Assembly (NCBI RefSeq): GCF_000722635.1
Contig: NZ_JOKH01000002.1
Location: 409,849 to 473,848 of the forward strand
Source: Endozoicomonas numazuensis
GTDB lineage: Bacteria; Pseudomonadota; Gammaproteobacteria; Pseudomonadales; Endozoicomonadaceae
Length of the DNA: 64,000 bases
Direction of reading: 5' to 3'
Shown here: positions 45,963 to 58,700 of the stretch, piece by piece
Numbering within the stretch: the first letter of the stretch is position 1
How the letters are laid out: every line of letters starts with the position of its first letter
The notes under the pieces: generated by a model
The model's input: only the letters and a program-made list of their open reading frames with translations
Databases searched by the model: none
What the model was told of the DNA's origin: nothing
Position numbers and translations under genes: made by a program

Positions 45963-48900
45963 TTAAAGCTCTACTTCTGACTGAATATCTTCAAGAATCC
46001 GCTCGGCCTCTTCAAAATCATAGGACCTCATACTCCTCTGAAGTCCTTCCAGTTTTTGTTTTTCAGCTTTGCCTGCCAGTCCACCCACCAGTTCTGATAA
46101 TGACTCGGTAGCGGAAACATCACCTTCCTGAAGCTGGGTAATCATTGCACTCATGAGATAAGACAAGCGCTCTGTCTCAACCATGCCCTCACCGATCAGC
46201 TCTTCTTCTGTATCTTTTTCAACGAGGTGTTTCAAACTCTCCATCACCTCGTTGAAAGCATGCTCAAAGCTATCTACCAGCTCTTTTGAAGGTAACTCGT
46301 CCTGAGTTCTCAGAGCGGCCTCCAGTCGGGCCGCCGTGATCTGCAATTGTTCTGCTCCCAGACTGCCACCAGCCCCTTTGACGCCATGAACAACAAAGCG
46401 GGAACCTTGCCAGTCACGCTTATCAAGACAGTCAAACAGCTTTTGTAAATCTCCTTTCTGATCCAGATAGAAATTCACCAGCAGTTGTCGGTACAGACCA
46501 ATATTCCCTCTCACTCGACTAAGACCGTTATGGAAATGGATCCCTTCCAGCTGTTCAAGATCTTCTGAAAACTCCAGTGGTTCTTCGCTCCTGGCAGGCA
46601 ATAATTCCACTGACCTGCCTTCTCCCTGCACATCCAACCAACGACCCACCATCTCTTGCAGTTCAGAGGGATTCAATGGTTTGGAGATATGATCATTCAT
46701 ACCTACCTGCAGGCAACGTTCACGGTCACCCGTCATGGCGTGAGCGGTCATAGCAATAATCGGCAAGTCATTATTACCAAGATTACGTCGTATGACTCGT
46801 GTCGCTTGGTAGCCATCCATCTGAGGCATCTGGATATCCATAAAGACCAGATCGAAGGTGCGGGACTCCAGAATATCGACAGCTTCCTGACCATTATCTG
46901 CCAGCGTCACTGTCAAGCCCATTCCTTCCAGTAGTTCCCGTGCAACCTGCTGGTTAATTTCATTATCTTCCACCAGCAGGATATCGCCATTAAACGTCTC
47001 TTTTTTGGCAATACTGTCCACACCTTTACTGCTTCCTCCAGTGCTTTTGTAGTCCAGCGTCCGGAGAATCGTTTCAATTAGCACAGAACTGCTAGCCGGT
47101 TTAATCAGGAAAGCATCCACCCGACCCGAAGCCCTGGCCATTACTTCTTCACGACCATAGGCTGAGACCATGATTAATGCAGGCATGGGCGCCAGGTTAA
47201 GTGATCTGATCTGGTCTGCCAGTTCAATACCGTCCGTATCTGGCATTCTCCAATCCAGGAGGGTCACAGCAACCGGGTTGTCTGAATCAAGATTATTCTT
47301 TTTCAGAATTCTCAAAGCGGTTTCGCTGTCTTCGGCTTCCAACGTTTCACAGCCAAAACTATTCAGCTGACTAACCAGTATCTGTCGTGCTTCTTCGGTG
47401 TCATCAACAATCAACACCCTGGTACCTGCCAGAGCCTGATCTGTCAGGCCAATGGATTCTCCCAGCCCCAGTTCAACGTCAAAACGGAAGGTACTGCCGC
47501 GATCAATTTCAGACTCTACTTCAATGTCACCGCTCATCATATTGACCAGACTGCGGCAGATTGCCAGCCCAAGACCCGTACCGCCAAATTTGCGGGTGGT
47601 TGATCCATCCACCTGAGAGAATGATTCAAATAATCTGGCCTGATGCTCAGGGCTGATCCCTATCCCGGTATCTTGCACTTCAAAACAGATTCTGGCTGTT
47701 TTCGAGTTAAGCGATAACAGCTTGACCGATATCCGGACAGCACCATCATGGGTAAACTTCACGGCGTTGTGGGTCAGATTGATCAATACCTGTCCGAGGC
47801 GCAATGGGTCTCCCTGAAGGTGGCGGGGAACATCCGGCGCAATATCATAATTAAGCTCAATCCCTTTCTCTTCTGCCCTGACATTTGTAATGTCATAGAC
47901 ATTGTCAAAAACATCGCCCAGGTCAAAATCAATGGTTTCCATATTGAGCTTGCCAGCTTCAATTCTTGAGAAATCAAGGATGTCATTGATAATTCCCAGC
48001 AAGGCATGGGCAGAGGACTGAATCTTGGTGACATAATCCTGCTGCTTGTTGGACATAGCCGTCTGTAAAACCAGATGACTCAGACCAATAATGGCATTCA
48101 TCGGGGTACGGATTTCATGGCTCATGTTCGCCAGGAAGTTACTCTTGGCCTGATTGGCCTGATCTGCAGCTTCCTTGGCTTTGTGAAGTGTTTCCTCTGC
48201 ATGCTTGCGATCAGTAATGTCCCGACCCGTTGCAAACAGATAACCTTCTCCTTCGTACTCCATGTAGTTGGCCGTGATTTCAACCGGAAAAACCCGGCCA
48301 TCATGGGTTTTGCGCAAGGTTTCATAGGTCATGGCCTTACGCATAGTCAGTTGATCCCAGAGTCGCTCCCAGGAGGTTTCTGTTACCGCCGGATTAATAT
48401 CCATAATACTGAGTTCCATCACCTGGTCGGTGCTGTAACCCAGGGCACGGCTGGCAGATTCGTTAACATATTTATGACTACCGTCATGACGGAACCAGTG
48501 AATGTGGTCAGCGGCTCTGTCCAGAGTAAAGCGCGCCATGGAAAGCTCACGCTCGCGCTCCTTCTGCTCAGTGATATCCACCATGATGCCTACCGCACGC
48601 AGCGGGTGACCACGACTGTCCCTGAAAACGACCTTGCCCTTATTCCTGACGGTGGCATAGCTGCCGTCTTTTCGTCTCATTCGATACTCATAGACGAAGG
48701 CTTCATCCGAATAGGCAAACTGGTCATTAAAGAAATCAACCGTGTCAATCTTGTCATCGGAGTGGATCAGTCGCCGCCAGGCTCCCGGTGTATTCACCAG
48801 CTCCCCTGCTTCGTAGCCCAGCATACTTTGGTATCTGGGACTGAAGTAGATGCGTTCATTGGCCACATCCCAGTCCCAGAGACCATCGGAAGCGGCATCC

Positions 48901-51881
48901 ATTGCCAGTTGATAACGCTCTTCACTGGATCGGAGGGCATCTTCAGACAACTGTCGTGAACGAGCAACTGCCACCAGCTCACTGGCTCTTCGCAGGAGAT
49001 CCATCTCATCACTCAACAACTCGTCTTCGGTCCGACGGTTGAGAAAGACCACGCCACCAATTTCTTCACCAAATAAAGACATTGCGACATGAATACCGGT
49101 CACGACCCCTTCCCGGCAAAGACTGGCTAATGACTGACGGCTTGCTAACAGACCAGCATCAACCTGCAGGTTCAGTGCAGCAATCCCTTCTTCTGAAGCC
49201 GGGTTTTCCTGCATCAATACATCCCTGAGCAGCTCATTCAGATCGCCGACTTCAACCGATTCCTGGTTGGACCAGCAGTGCTCAATGGCAGAATGTCCTT
49301 CCACCCTTGAATAGACCAGAGCCACGTCATAACTCATAAAGACGGCCAGCTTACGAAGGAAGTACTGAACAGCTTCCTCAAGCGGCTTATTCATGAATTT
49401 TCTGGAAATATCACTGAGCAGTCGGTCCAGGTCTGAGCGGGCTTTCAACTCTTCTTCAGCTCGCTCACGTTCACCGATTTCCAGAGTCAGCCTTCGGTTC
49501 CAGTAAATGATCAGAATCAACGTTACCAGAACCAGCAAAAGCCCGATGAACAACTCTTTATTAGGCTGCCAGCTCAACTCGGTAATCGACACCCAGCGAC
49601 TGTTAATCTGACTTTTTTCAGCCTCACTCAGGCTGTCTACTGTTTTCTGAAGGATGGAGCCAAGCATAGGCCAGTCGTTGCGACTGCCAAGGGCATATTC
49701 ATATTCAAAACCGGCCTCGCCGACCACATGAAGATTGGTCACTTTAAGACGGTCAAGCTCAAAGCTGGAAGCCGCAATATTGGCAATAACTGCGTCCAGA
49801 GCACCGCTGGAAACCCGGTTGATACCGCTGCTCAAACTGGGTACCGGCTTGAAATGGATACCCGGGTTTTTCGCCCTGAAATATTCTAAAGAAGCACTGC
49901 CCGGTACATAACCGACGTTTCGTCCCCTCAGGTCACGAATATTTTCAATGGTTTTATCGGAGGTTCTGGCCAAAATGACCGACGGAACTTTAAACAGCGG
50001 GCTGGTAAAGTCCAGATAACGGCTGCGTTCATCGGTCTTCTGTACCATGCCCAACACATCGGTTTCATGCCGATAAGATCGCCCCAGTGACTCAGTCCAG
50101 ATTTTGGAAGGGTTAAGGCTGAAGGTGACGCCCAGGCGATTCTCCAGAAGACGGATATAATCGATGGCAATGCCCTGATAATTCCCCTCTTCATCCTGAA
50201 AAAGAAACGGAGGGTTATCCGTCTGCACATCAATCCGAATAATATGATTAAGGCCCAGCCAGCGGCGTTCCTCTTCTGTCAGATTGACGTTGGTGACTCC
50301 CTTGCCAAAGTACCGGTTGTCACTGTTTACAATCCAGCTTTCTTCAATGGTTCGGTACTCTTCCGGTGAGATATCCCCCAGCCCTTTGTTCACCAGAGTG
50401 ACCAGGTCATTACTTCTATCTGCAGCGACGCCAGCCCCAATCGCCTCATTCATATTGAAGTATTTACTGCTGCTGACTTCTCCAATCAACCCCAGAACAC
50501 CCAAGGCAGATTCGACCACCACAGGCTCACCCATGAATGCGTCAACATCGCCTTTAAAGAGACTTTGAATCAGCTCGGTAACATTATTACGGGTGACCAG
50601 CATGACGCCCGGAAGCCACTTGTTCACAAACTCTTCGTGACTCGAATCGGTCACTACTCCCAGCTTTCTGCCTTCCAGTTCAGTGCCCAGATCATTCAAA
50701 GACTGGCTGCTTCGGTAGTAAATTCGGGAGTTGATGCCATAAAAAGGATTGGACATTCGCATCCATTCGCTTCGGGCACGGGAGGGAGAAATACTGCCGA
50801 GAATATCGGCTTTGCCACTCTTCAGTGCTTGAATGGTCTCAGCTCTGTCCCCCATTCTGAAGCGGATAGATGTCCCGGTTTTCTCAGACCACTTCTGCCA
50901 GACATCCACGTACATGCCGGCCGGTTTACCCAAAGCATTCACAAAAGACAGGGGGGCCGATGCCGTTTCCAAGGCAACCACCAGCTTGCCCGAGGTATTT
51001 CTGCCGTGTCCCAGCCAGCGTTCGAACACCCGACTCTTTCGATCTTCCGGTATCATTTCCATACCGCTTTCGATCAAAGAACCCAGAGCTGAACGTTTGC
51101 TGTTCACTCCGGCAACCAGCGAAACCGTTGGATCTAGCGGAGATTCATAAGGCGAGTAGTCAGAACTGATCCCCCTGCTTTCGAGGTAATAGCCCAGTAC
51201 ATCAGCATTGCCGGCAAACAGCTTAACCTTCTTGGAAGCGATGTCATCAATCATCAGCCGCTGGTTGTCATACTCCTTCAGACTGACACCAGGCAATAGC
51301 TTGACGATTTTATCTTTAAGAGACCCTTTACCGAGAATGGCAATCTGATTTTCTGAGAGCAGCTCACCAATTGGCTTTGATGAAATATCGTTACGGATAA
51401 ACAGAGCCCTTTGACTCTGAAGGATTTCACGGGTCAGAACCCCTTTTTCAACCACCTCGTCTGCAGGCCCCAGCAAAGCGACCACATCGATTTCATTCTT
51501 TTTGAGGCGGTCGATAGCCTGCTTGCGTGCCATCGGATAGAACTGGACGGGCACGCCCACCTGGTCTGACCACTCCCGCCAAAGATCCAGAATCAAGCCG
51601 TCGGGCTCACCAGCATCATTGGTGAACGTCCAGGGCAATGAATCCTGGGTATAGGCAATCTTTAAAGGCTTGTAGTAATTGGCACCGGACTTGGGCTTTG
51701 TGTCTTCAGCCCATGTAGACAAAGACAGAGACAAAGCCCAGAAAAAAAGCAGGCTAAAGAAGAAGAAAATCAGGCCACGTTTTCTTTTTATTGTGAAAAC
51801 AGACTCATGACCGGAAGCTGTCAGGGCTTTCTCCGGTTCAGGACTGTTTTCACGCTCAAGGCTGTTTAGAGCGTATGACAT
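45963..51881 (-). CDS. BvgS-type hybrid sensor kinase with three solute-binding domains
   Basis: A 1972-residue phosphorelay sensor. Order: membrane segment at about 37-57; three periplasmic family-3 solute-binding (Venus flytrap) domains at about 70-292, 300-518 and 545-770; second membrane segment at about 776-795; a GAF-like domain; two PAS domains ([33 protein letters not shown]); HisKA with H1255 in [11 protein letters not shown]; an ATPase domain ([17 protein letters not shown]); receivers with D1543 ([11 protein letters not shown]) and D1682 ([11 protein letters not shown]); and an HPt domain with H1832 ([10 protein letters not shown]). BvgS itself has two flytraps. No partner response regulator is adjacent. 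Ligand unknown; the family binds amino acids or related small molecules. Confidence 0.92.
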   Translation of the reverse strand: MSYALNSLERENSPEPEKALTASGHESVFTIKRKRGLIFFFFSLLFFWALSLSLSTWAEDTKPKSGANYYKPLKIAYTQDSLPWTFTNDAGEPDGLILDLWREWSDQVGVPVQFYPMARKQAIDRLKKNEIDVVALLGPADEVVEKGVLTREILQSQRALFIRNDISSKPIGELLSENQIAILGKGSLKDKIVKLLPGVSLKEYDNQRLMIDDIASKKVKLFAGNADVLGYYLESRGISSDYSPYESPLDPTVSLVAGVNSKRSALGSLIESGMEMIPEDRKSRVFERWLGHGRNTSGKLVVALETASAPLSFVNALGKPAGMYVDVWQKWSEKTGTSIRFRMGDRAETIQALKSGKADILGSISPSRARSEWMRMSNPFYGINSRIYYRSSQSLNDLGTELEGRKLGVVTDSSHEEFVNKWLPGVMLVTRNNVTELIQSLFKGDVDAFMGEPVVVESALGVLGLIGEVSSSKYFNMNEAIGAGVAADRSNDLVTLVNKGLGDISPEEYRTIEESWIVNSDNRYFGKGVTNVNLTEEERRWLGLNHIIRIDVQTDNPPFLFQDEEGNYQGIAIDYIRLLENRLGVTFSLNPSKIWTESLGRSYRHETDVLGMVQKTDERSRYLDFTSPLFKVPSVILARTSDKTIENIRDLRGRNVGYVPGSASLEYFRAKNPGIHFKPVPSLSSGINRVSSGALDAVIANIAASSFELDRLKVTNLHVVGEAGFEYEYALGSRNDWPMLGSILQKTVDSLSEAEKSQINSRWVSITELSWQPNKELFIGLLLVLVTLILIIYWNRRLTLEIGERERAEEELKARSDLDRLLSDISRKFMNKPLEEAVQYFLRKLAVFMSYDVALVYSRVEGHSAIEHCWSNQESVEVGDLNELLRDVLMQENPASEEGIAALNLQVDAGLLASRQSLASLCREGVVTGIHVAMSLFGEEIGGVVFLNRRTEDELLSDEMDLLRRASELVAVARSRQLSEDALRSSEERYQLAMDAASDGLWDWDVANERIYFSPRYQSMLGYEAGELVNTPGAWRRLIHSDDKIDTVDFFNDQFAYSDEAFVYEYRMRRKDGSYATVRNKGKVVFRDSRGHPLRAVGIMVDITEQKERERELSMARFTLDRAADHIHWFRHDGSHKYVNESASRALGYSTDQVMELSIMDINPAVTETSWERLWDQLTMRKAMTYETLRKTHDGRVFPVEITANYMEYEGEGYLFATGRDITDRKHAEETLHKAKEAADQANQAKSNFLANMSHEIRTPMNAIIGLSHLVLQTAMSNKQQDYVTKIQSSAHALLGIINDILDFSRIEAGKLNMETIDFDLGDVFDNVYDITNVRAEEKGIELNYDIAPDVPRHLQGDPLRLGQVLINLTHNAVKFTHDGAVRISVKLLSLNSKTARICFEVQDTGIGISPEHQARLFESFSQVDGSTTRKFGGTGLGLAICRSLVNMMSGDIEVESEIDRGSTFRFDVELGLGESIGLTDQALAGTRVLIVDDTEEARQILVSQLNSFGCETLEAEDSETALRILKKNNLDSDNPVAVTLLDWRMPDTDGIELADQIRSLNLAPMPALIMVSAYGREEVMARASGRVDAFLIKPASSSVLIETILRTLDYKSTGGSSKGVDSIAKKETFNGDILLVEDNEINQQVARELLEGMGLTVTLADNGQEAVDILESRTFDLVFMDIQMPQMDGYQATRVIRRNLGNNDLPIIAMTAHAMTGDRERCLQVGMNDHISKPLNPSELQEMVGRWLDVQGEGRSVELLPARSEEPLEFSEDLEQLEGIHFHNGLSRVRGNIGLYRQLLVNFYLDQKGDLQKLFDCLDKRDWQGSRFVVHGVKGAGGSLGAEQLQITAARLEAALRTQDELPSKELVDSFEHAFNEVMESLKHLVEKDTEEELIGEGMVETERLSYLMSAMITQLQEGDVSATESLSELVGGLAGKAEKQKLEGLQRSMRSYDFEEAERILEDIQSEVEL

Positions 51882-52018
51882 AAGAGCTCGTTCTGGATCT
51901 ATACAAGGCTTAGCACGGGCATTTTACCCTGAATCATCAGGTATGCCACTGAGGGAAATACGCAATTTCACACACAAGAACCTAGAATAAGTAAAGGAAC
52001 CCCCATTCTGGATAAATA

Positions 52019-52303
52019 ATGGATATCGAAAAACAATCCCAGCAAAGCCTCGATGAGAGCAAGAGCAGTATTCTAGAGGCTCAGAACCTGATGGACAAAA
52101 TGGCCGCTCTGCGAGGAAAACTGAACATCAAGGATGGCGCAGGTCGGCGTTATCTGCAAAGAATCAAACCCAATGAAGCCAGCCTGAAAGCCGCAGAGAA
52201 AGAAATTGTCAGCCAATATAACAGCAAAAGCAGCAATCCAGACCAAAAGAAAAAGAAGCACAAAAACCTCATGAATGCCCTGCACAGACACGGAAGAGCG
52301 TAG
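52019..52303 (+). CDS. Small basic hypothetical protein
   Basis: A 94-residue, highly charged, probably helical protein without membrane segments, ending in a Lys/His-rich tail (PDQKKKKHKNLMNALHRHG). The family is not recognised. AAAGGAA lies too far upstream (about 20 bases) to be a good ribosome-binding site, so the gene is only probable. It lies between the large sensor kinase and recC. Confidence 0.45.
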   Translation: MDIEKQSQQSLDESKSSILEAQNLMDKMAALRGKLNIKDGAGRRYLQRIKPNEASLKAAEKEIVSQYNSKSSNPDQKKKKHKNLMNALHRHGRA

Positions 52304-52436
52304 CTAACAGGACAGGTCAGTCCTCATCACATGTGTGGAAATGGGTATAAATTATTATCTTTTTTGTCTCAGGGCCTGTCGTAACCCTCATTTCTGTTGA
52401 CATCCCTCGCTTGAGCATTAACAGTTAGAATCATCA

Positions 52437-55400
52437 TTGATACAGGCTGATTCTCCTTTCGTGTTCACCATTTATCACTCTAACCAGCTTGACCTGCTCA
52501 AAGACCTGCTGATTGACCGAATACAACGGGATCCACTTCCCAATCCTTTGGAAGACGAGCAGATTCTTGTTCAGAGCCCGGGCATGGCACAGTGGCTTCG
52601 GCAGGCTCTGGCAGAATCCATGGGCATTGCAGCGTCGCTCAATTTCCCCCTGCCGGCCAGCTTCCTTTGGGATATGTTTGTCAAGGTTCTACCGGAAGTG
52701 CCCAGGCGTTCGGCATTTAACAAGGAGGCCATGACCTGGAAGCTGATGTCATTGTTGCCAGAAATGCTGGATCAGGAAGCCTTTCAGGCTCTACGACATT
52801 ATCTGGCCGATGACAACGATACTGTGCGTTGCTACCAGCTGGCCGGTAAGGTCGCCGATATTTTCGATCAATACCTGGTCTATCGTCCTGAGTGGATGGC
52901 TGACTGGGAACAGGGAAAAGACGAAACCGCAAGAGATCAGCTCTGGCAGCCCATGCTCTGGCGGGCACTGGTTGCCAGAACGGCTGAAGCCGGTCAATCC
53001 CACTGGCACCGAGCCAATATGCACCAGAGTTTTCTGAATGAACTGGAGAATGGCGCTCACCAGCAGCGACTGCCCCGCCGGCTTTTTGTCTTCGGAATCT
53101 CTGCACTCCCTCCCCACTTTGTAGAAACCCTGAAAGCTTTGGGGCAGCAAACTGAAGTCCACCTGATGGTGTGCAACCCCTGTCAGTATTATTGGGGAGA
53201 TGAGAAAGACCCCAAATACCTGGCCAGGCTGGCAGCCCGGCTCTTTAGCAAGCAGATCAGTAAACAGGCAGCCCCCACTCTTTTGGAAAAGAGTTCACCC
53301 CAACAGGACGATCTGTTCGAACCGGCAGTTGAAGACCCTCTGTCCCTTGAAAGCAGTAACGCTTTACTGGCCTCTATGGGCAAACTGGGCAGAGACTACA
53401 TGCATCAACTTCATGGTCTGGACGCCACAGAAATTGTTGCCTTTGTCGAAGGCCAGGAAGATTCGCTGCTGCATCGTATTCAGAAAGATATTCTTGATCT
53501 CACGGACAGGAGCCAGCAAAGTCCTGCCACTGTCGACTCTGCAGACCATTCACTGGTGTTTCATAATTGCCACAGTGCTCTGAGAGAAGTGGAAGTACTG
53601 CATGATCAACTGTTAAAGCTGTTTGAAATGAACCCGGACCTCACACCCAGAGATGTGGTGGTCATGTTGCCTGACGTGGATCAATACAGCCCATGGATTC
53701 ACGCTGTTTTTGGCGGTCTTCCCGAGCATCACAGCGATCCACGCTATATTCCTTTTGCCATTTCTGACCGCAGTGCCAGTCAGGAATTCCCACTTTTAAA
53801 AGGACTGTTACAGCTTCTGGACCTGGATAATCAGCGTTGTGGCGCTCAGGAAATGCTCGAGCTTCTTGAAATCCCGGCTATACAAAGGCGATTCAAGATC
53901 GATGAAAAGGGCTTTGAGCTGTTGCGCCGCTGGATTGATGAGTCGGGAATTCGCTGGGGTCTGAGCCCCGAGCACCAGAGCGGTTTTGGTGTTCCCCCCA
54001 GAGAAAGCAACTCCTGGCTGTTTGGTCTGAAGCGCATGTTACTGGGCTATGCCCTTCCGGAAGAGAATGGTCTTTTTTCTGGCATACTGCCACTGGACTC
54101 GTCACAGGGAATGAATGCCGTCCTGAGCGGTCAGCTCGCTGCCTTTATAGAAGAAGCTTCTGAGCTGATTCTGCAACTCAATGAATCCCGCTCCATAGAA
54201 AGCTGGACACTGTTCATCAATCAGATACTGGATAACTTCTTTGAAGCCGACGAAGAAGATGAATACGCTCTCAAGCTGGTCAGAAGTTCACTGGAACACC
54301 TGACCGAGCAATTGCGTGATGCCGGGTATACCACTGAGTTGTCCCGACCGGTTTTGCTGGACTACCTGACAGAGCGACTCACCAGTGAACGAAGCAGCCA
54401 GAAATTCCTTTCGGGTCGTGTTAATTTTTGCACCCTGATGCCCATGCGCTCCATCCCCTTCAAAGTCGTGTGTCTGCTGGGCATGAATGATGGTGCTTAT
54501 CCCAGGAGCATTCCCCCAGCCGGCTTTGACTTGATGACTGAGACACCCAGACGAGGTGACCGGTCTCGACGTGAAGACGACCGATACCTGTTTCTTGAAG
54601 CTTTACTGTCTGCCCGAGAGACGTTTTACATCAGTTACACAGGCCGCAACATTAAGGACAACAGTGAACGTATACCTTCGGTACTGGTCACCGAACTGCA
54701 GGAATATTGCAGCCAGTTTTTTCAGGATGAAAACTCTTTACAGTGTCTGATCACCGAACATCGACTGCAGCCATTCAGTCAGGAAAATTTCAATCCGGGA
54801 AGTGGCCTGTTCAGTTACGCCAAAGAGTGGCTGCCTGCGGCCAGAAAGCAGACTGAAACCTCAACACCTTTTCTGACCTCAACGCTGAAACAACGTGAAT
54901 TGCCGGAAGCACTCGAAGTGCCTGAATTATTGCGTTTTTTCCGAAACCCCAGTCAATATTTCTGCAACCGAAGGCTGAAAGTCTACTTTGAGCAAGAAGA
55001 CACCCTGCTGTCAGATACTGAGCCCTTTTCCATGGGCCCTCTGGATACTTACTGGCTAAAGACCTCATTGCTGGAAACCCTGATGGCAAAGAGCAGCCTG
55101 GACAGTTTCAAGGAGAAATTAAACGCCACCGGAACATTACCTCACGGAGCCTTTGGTGAGTTACTGCTTGAAGATCAACAAAACGCGGTCTCCCCTCTGG
55201 TAGAAAAGCTCCGTGACTCTACCCTCGCCCCTCTTGAGGACGTGGAAGTCAACCTGTCATTGGCTGGTATCAAGGTCACAGGCTGGCTGAAACAGCACTA
55301 CGCCTTTCCTGGCCAGAATTCAGGACTGCTGCGATACCGGGCAGCCAAACTGAAAGCCAGAGACAAACTGTTCGCCTGGATAGAACACCTTTTATATTGC

Positions 55401-55799
55401 GCCTGTCAGGGAACCTCTAAAGTCATACCAGGCCATACCCGACTACTGGGACTGGATGGCGAGATCCTGTTCACACCTCTACCTGCTGAGCAGGCCATCA
55501 CCTATCTGGATGACCTGGTAGCACTGTATTTGCAGGGCCAGACCAATCCTGTGCCCTTCTTCCCCGGCACATCCCAGGCCTGGCTGGAAAAAGTCGAAGA
55601 TGATGAGAAAGCACGTAAAGCCGCAGAAACGGCCTTCTACGGCGGCTATATGCATCATGGCGAGGCGGAGGACCCCTATATCCACCGAATTTTTCCTGAA
55701 CTCGATCCCATCTATGATGACTTTACAAACCTGAGTCGTCTGATTCTTGAGCCCATGAGCAAGACTATGGAAGTCATGATGGAAGGAAGCCGGAAATGA
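52437..55799 (+). CDS. recC: Exodeoxyribonuclease V gamma subunit
   Basis: RecC holds the RecBCD complex together and recognises Chi. The 1120 residues are collinear with E. coli RecC from FTIYHSNQLDLL (E. coli MLRVYHSNRLDVL) through LVQSPGMAQWL, FPLPASFLWDMFVKVLPEVP and DQYLVYRPEWM. The start is unclear: TTG 52437 and GTG 52461 are both in frame and neither has a good ribosome-binding site. The stop overlaps recB by four bases. No ptrA lies between recC and recB, unlike in E. coli. Confidence 0.95.
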   Translation: MIQADSPFVFTIYHSNQLDLLKDLLIDRIQRDPLPNPLEDEQILVQSPGMAQWLRQALAESMGIAASLNFPLPASFLWDMFVKVLPEVPRRSAFNKEAMTWKLMSLLPEMLDQEAFQALRHYLADDNDTVRCYQLAGKVADIFDQYLVYRPEWMADWEQGKDETARDQLWQPMLWRALVARTAEAGQSHWHRANMHQSFLNELENGAHQQRLPRRLFVFGISALPPHFVETLKALGQQTEVHLMVCNPCQYYWGDEKDPKYLARLAARLFSKQISKQAAPTLLEKSSPQQDDLFEPAVEDPLSLESSNALLASMGKLGRDYMHQLHGLDATEIVAFVEGQEDSLLHRIQKDILDLTDRSQQSPATVDSADHSLVFHNCHSALREVEVLHDQLLKLFEMNPDLTPRDVVVMLPDVDQYSPWIHAVFGGLPEHHSDPRYIPFAISDRSASQEFPLLKGLLQLLDLDNQRCGAQEMLELLEIPAIQRRFKIDEKGFELLRRWIDESGIRWGLSPEHQSGFGVPPRESNSWLFGLKRMLLGYALPEENGLFSGILPLDSSQGMNAVLSGQLAAFIEEASELILQLNESRSIESWTLFINQILDNFFEADEEDEYALKLVRSSLEHLTEQLRDAGYTTELSRPVLLDYLTERLTSERSSQKFLSGRVNFCTLMPMRSIPFKVVCLLGMNDGAYPRSIPPAGFDLMTETPRRGDRSRREDDRYLFLEALLSARETFYISYTGRNIKDNSERIPSVLVTELQEYCSQFFQDENSLQCLITEHRLQPFSQENFNPGSGLFSYAKEWLPAARKQTETSTPFLTSTLKQRELPEALEVPELLRFFRNPSQYFCNRRLKVYFEQEDTLLSDTEPFSMGPLDTYWLKTSLLETLMAKSSLDSFKEKLNATGTLPHGAFGELLLEDQQNAVSPLVEKLRDSTLAPLEDVEVNLSLAGIKVTGWLKQHYAFPGQNSGLLRYRAAKLKARDKLFAWIEHLLYCACQGTSKVIPGHTRLLGLDGEILFTPLPAEQAITYLDDLVALYLQGQTNPVPFFPGTSQAWLEKVEDDEKARKAAETAFYGGYMHHGEAEDPYIHRIFPELDPIYDDFTNLSRLILEPMSKTMEVMMEGSRK

Positions 55800-58700
55800 C
55801 TGTAACCACTCCAATGTCCATAGCAAACGAACAGCTGCAGCTGGATGCCCGGATATTCCCGCTCCATGGAAACCGATTGATCGAAGCCAGTGCAGGCACA
55901 GGTAAAACCTACACCATCGCCAACCTTTTCCTCCGGCTGGTGTTGGGACATGGCCCTGAACATGATCAAGTAGTATCAGCCCACTGCCAGCCTCTGACAG
56001 TAGACCAGATTCTGGTAGTGACCTTCACTGAAGCAGCCACTGAAGAACTAAGGGATCGTATTCGAGCCAGACTTCATCAAGCACGGGAAGCGTTTGAAAA
56101 CGCAGAAACAAATGATCCATTCATAGCCACTCTGATGAACGACCTTGATCGGCACCCTGAAAGAGCCCGACTGCTTCTCGCAGCAGAACGTCAGATGGAT
56201 GAAGCCGCCGTTTTTACGATACACGGCTTCTGTCAGAGAATGCTGAAACAACATGCCTTTGAAAGTGGCACCTTGTTTTCCAACGAGTTAATCACGGACG
56301 AAACCCATTTACTGGAACAGGCTGCCGCTGACTTTTGGCGGACTGAGCTATACCCACTCAGTAAACCTCTGGCCAGACTGGCCAGATCCGTCTGGAAGAC
56401 GCCAGGCGACTTATTGAATGACATTCGAGGATTACTGGGCAAACCGGCCTTGCAAGTTAAAACAGGGAGCATGCCAGACACCCTTGAGCGGTTTACCTCA
56501 TCCTATGTTGAACCGGCTCAATCCATAAGAAATCTTTGGCGTGACGAGCGTTACGCTATTGAAGAGCAACTGCTATCCTGCGGGCTTAAAAAAACCAGTA
56601 AGCCCTTCAAACGAATAGCCGATATGGCTGCTTTTGCCAACAGTGACGCATTATTTCCAGATCTGGGGCGTAATGACAGCTGGGAAATCTACGGCAGAGA
56701 AAGTCTTGAAAAGTCGCTTTCCAAAAAAGGTGTGTTACCCGATCATCCGGTTTTCTCCCTGATCGAGAACCTGCTGGATCAGCCTGCCAGCATTAAAGAC
56801 GCCTTTAAAAGCATGATGCTGGCAAGATCGCTTTCCAGCATTCAGCTGAGAAGGCTCTACATCAAAAATCAGAAACACCAAATGTCTTTTGATGACCTTC
56901 TGATCCGGCTTCATCACGCTCTTTATCAAGATCATGGCGAACAACTGGCTGAGACGCTTCAACTCCAGTTTCCGGTTGCCATGATTGATGAGTTTCAGGA
57001 TACCGACCCACTGCAGTATGCCATTTTCAACCGGATCTACCCCAACCACTCAAGCCCGGATCGTACATCCGGATTATTTATGATTGGTGATCCCAAACAG
57101 GCTATTTATGCGTTCCGTGGTGCGGATATCTTTACTTATATGCAAGCCAGAAGGCAGGTGTCGGCACACTACTCGCTGGACACCAACTGGCGCTCCAGCA
57201 GTAATATGGTACACAGTGTTAACCGGGTTTTTGACCAATGCCTTCAGGAGCCCAATCACGAAAGTCGCCCTCCTTTTGTTTATAGAGACATTCCCTTTTT
57301 ATCGGTCAAACCTTCACCTAAGGCCGATCACCAGAGTCTGTTAGAGGCGGGCTCTCAGGTGCCGGCGCTGTCTATCTGGTGGCAGAATAATGAAGGAACT
57401 GCTGTTGGCAAGACCGACTATGAGCAAACCATGACCCAGGCGACAGCCAGCGAAGTCAATCGTTTACTCAGTCAGGCTCAGGCCACCATTCAGTCTACAG
57501 TTCCCTCTGATGAGAGCATTGAGCCTTTAAAAGCCGGTGATATTGCCATATTGGTAAGAACCGGAAGACAAGGGCTAATGATCAGGGAAGCCTTGTCAAA
57601 ACAGGGTATTTCCAGTGTTTACCTGAGCAGTAGTGACTCTGTTTTTGCGTCTAATGAAGCCGTGGATGTTCTGAGAATACTCACGGCATGCCTGCACCCT
57701 GGTCACGACAGAACCCTGAGATCTGCCCTCGCAACGCCACTGTTAAACCTCTCTGCCGAAATGCTGGATGCACTGAACGAAGATGAAATGGCCTGGGAAC
57801 AGGCTGTTGAAGAATTTTCGGAGTATCACCAGATATGGATGAAACAGGGCGTCCTTCCCATGCTCAGAGTACTGGTTCAAAAGCGTAAGCTGGCCGAACA
57901 GCTGCTGGCAAGAGACAACGGGGAAAGACGCCTGACCGACCTGCTTCATGTCGGAGAACTGTTGGCTGCCGCGAGCCTTGAACTTGAAAGCCCTCATGCA
58001 TTGCAGAGATGGCTGTCTGAACATATTCGTAAACCCGACACCCATGCCGATGAACAGCAGCTGCACCTGGAAAGTGAACGAAACCGGGTACAAATCGTCA
58101 CTATTCATAAGTCCAAGGGGCTGGAATACCCCGTCGTCTTTTTGCCATTTATCTGCAGCTTCAGAGAAGCCGGGGAGCCGGTTTATCATGACAGTCAACA
58201 CACCACTCTGGACTTGTCCGGTGATGATGAGGCACTGATTAAAGCCGATGAAGAACGATTAGCCGAAGATATCCGATTGCTTTATGTCGCCCTGACACGC
58301 TCTGTTCATCGATGCTACCTGGGCATGGCGCCTGTCAAAAGTGGCTCTGGCCGAAAGAATGATCAAACCGATCTGCACAGAACGGCTATTGGCTGGTTGC
58401 TCAACGGCTCTGACATTCTTGATTCTGCGACTTTGGAACAAAAACTGAATAATCTGGCGGCAAGTCATCCAGCCATCGATATACAGCAGATTCAGGACCA
58501 TCAACTCCCTGTCTTTCAAAGCGAACCCGAAGAAGCGTTACAGCTTGAAGCTTCAGAATTTAAGGGCAGTATTCAAAGAGACTGGTGGGTCACCAGTTAC
58601 TCGGCCCTGTCCCGAACTGCTCATAATCAGGGACACCGGACGGTTCAGGAGCCCGATGCCTCTCTGGAAACAGCGGGCCTGGACATGGAGGTTCTGACTG

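Noticed and set aside
52398-52432. TTGACA...TAGAAT as a recC promoter
   Set aside because: The spacing of 23 bases is too long for a sigma-70 promoter.
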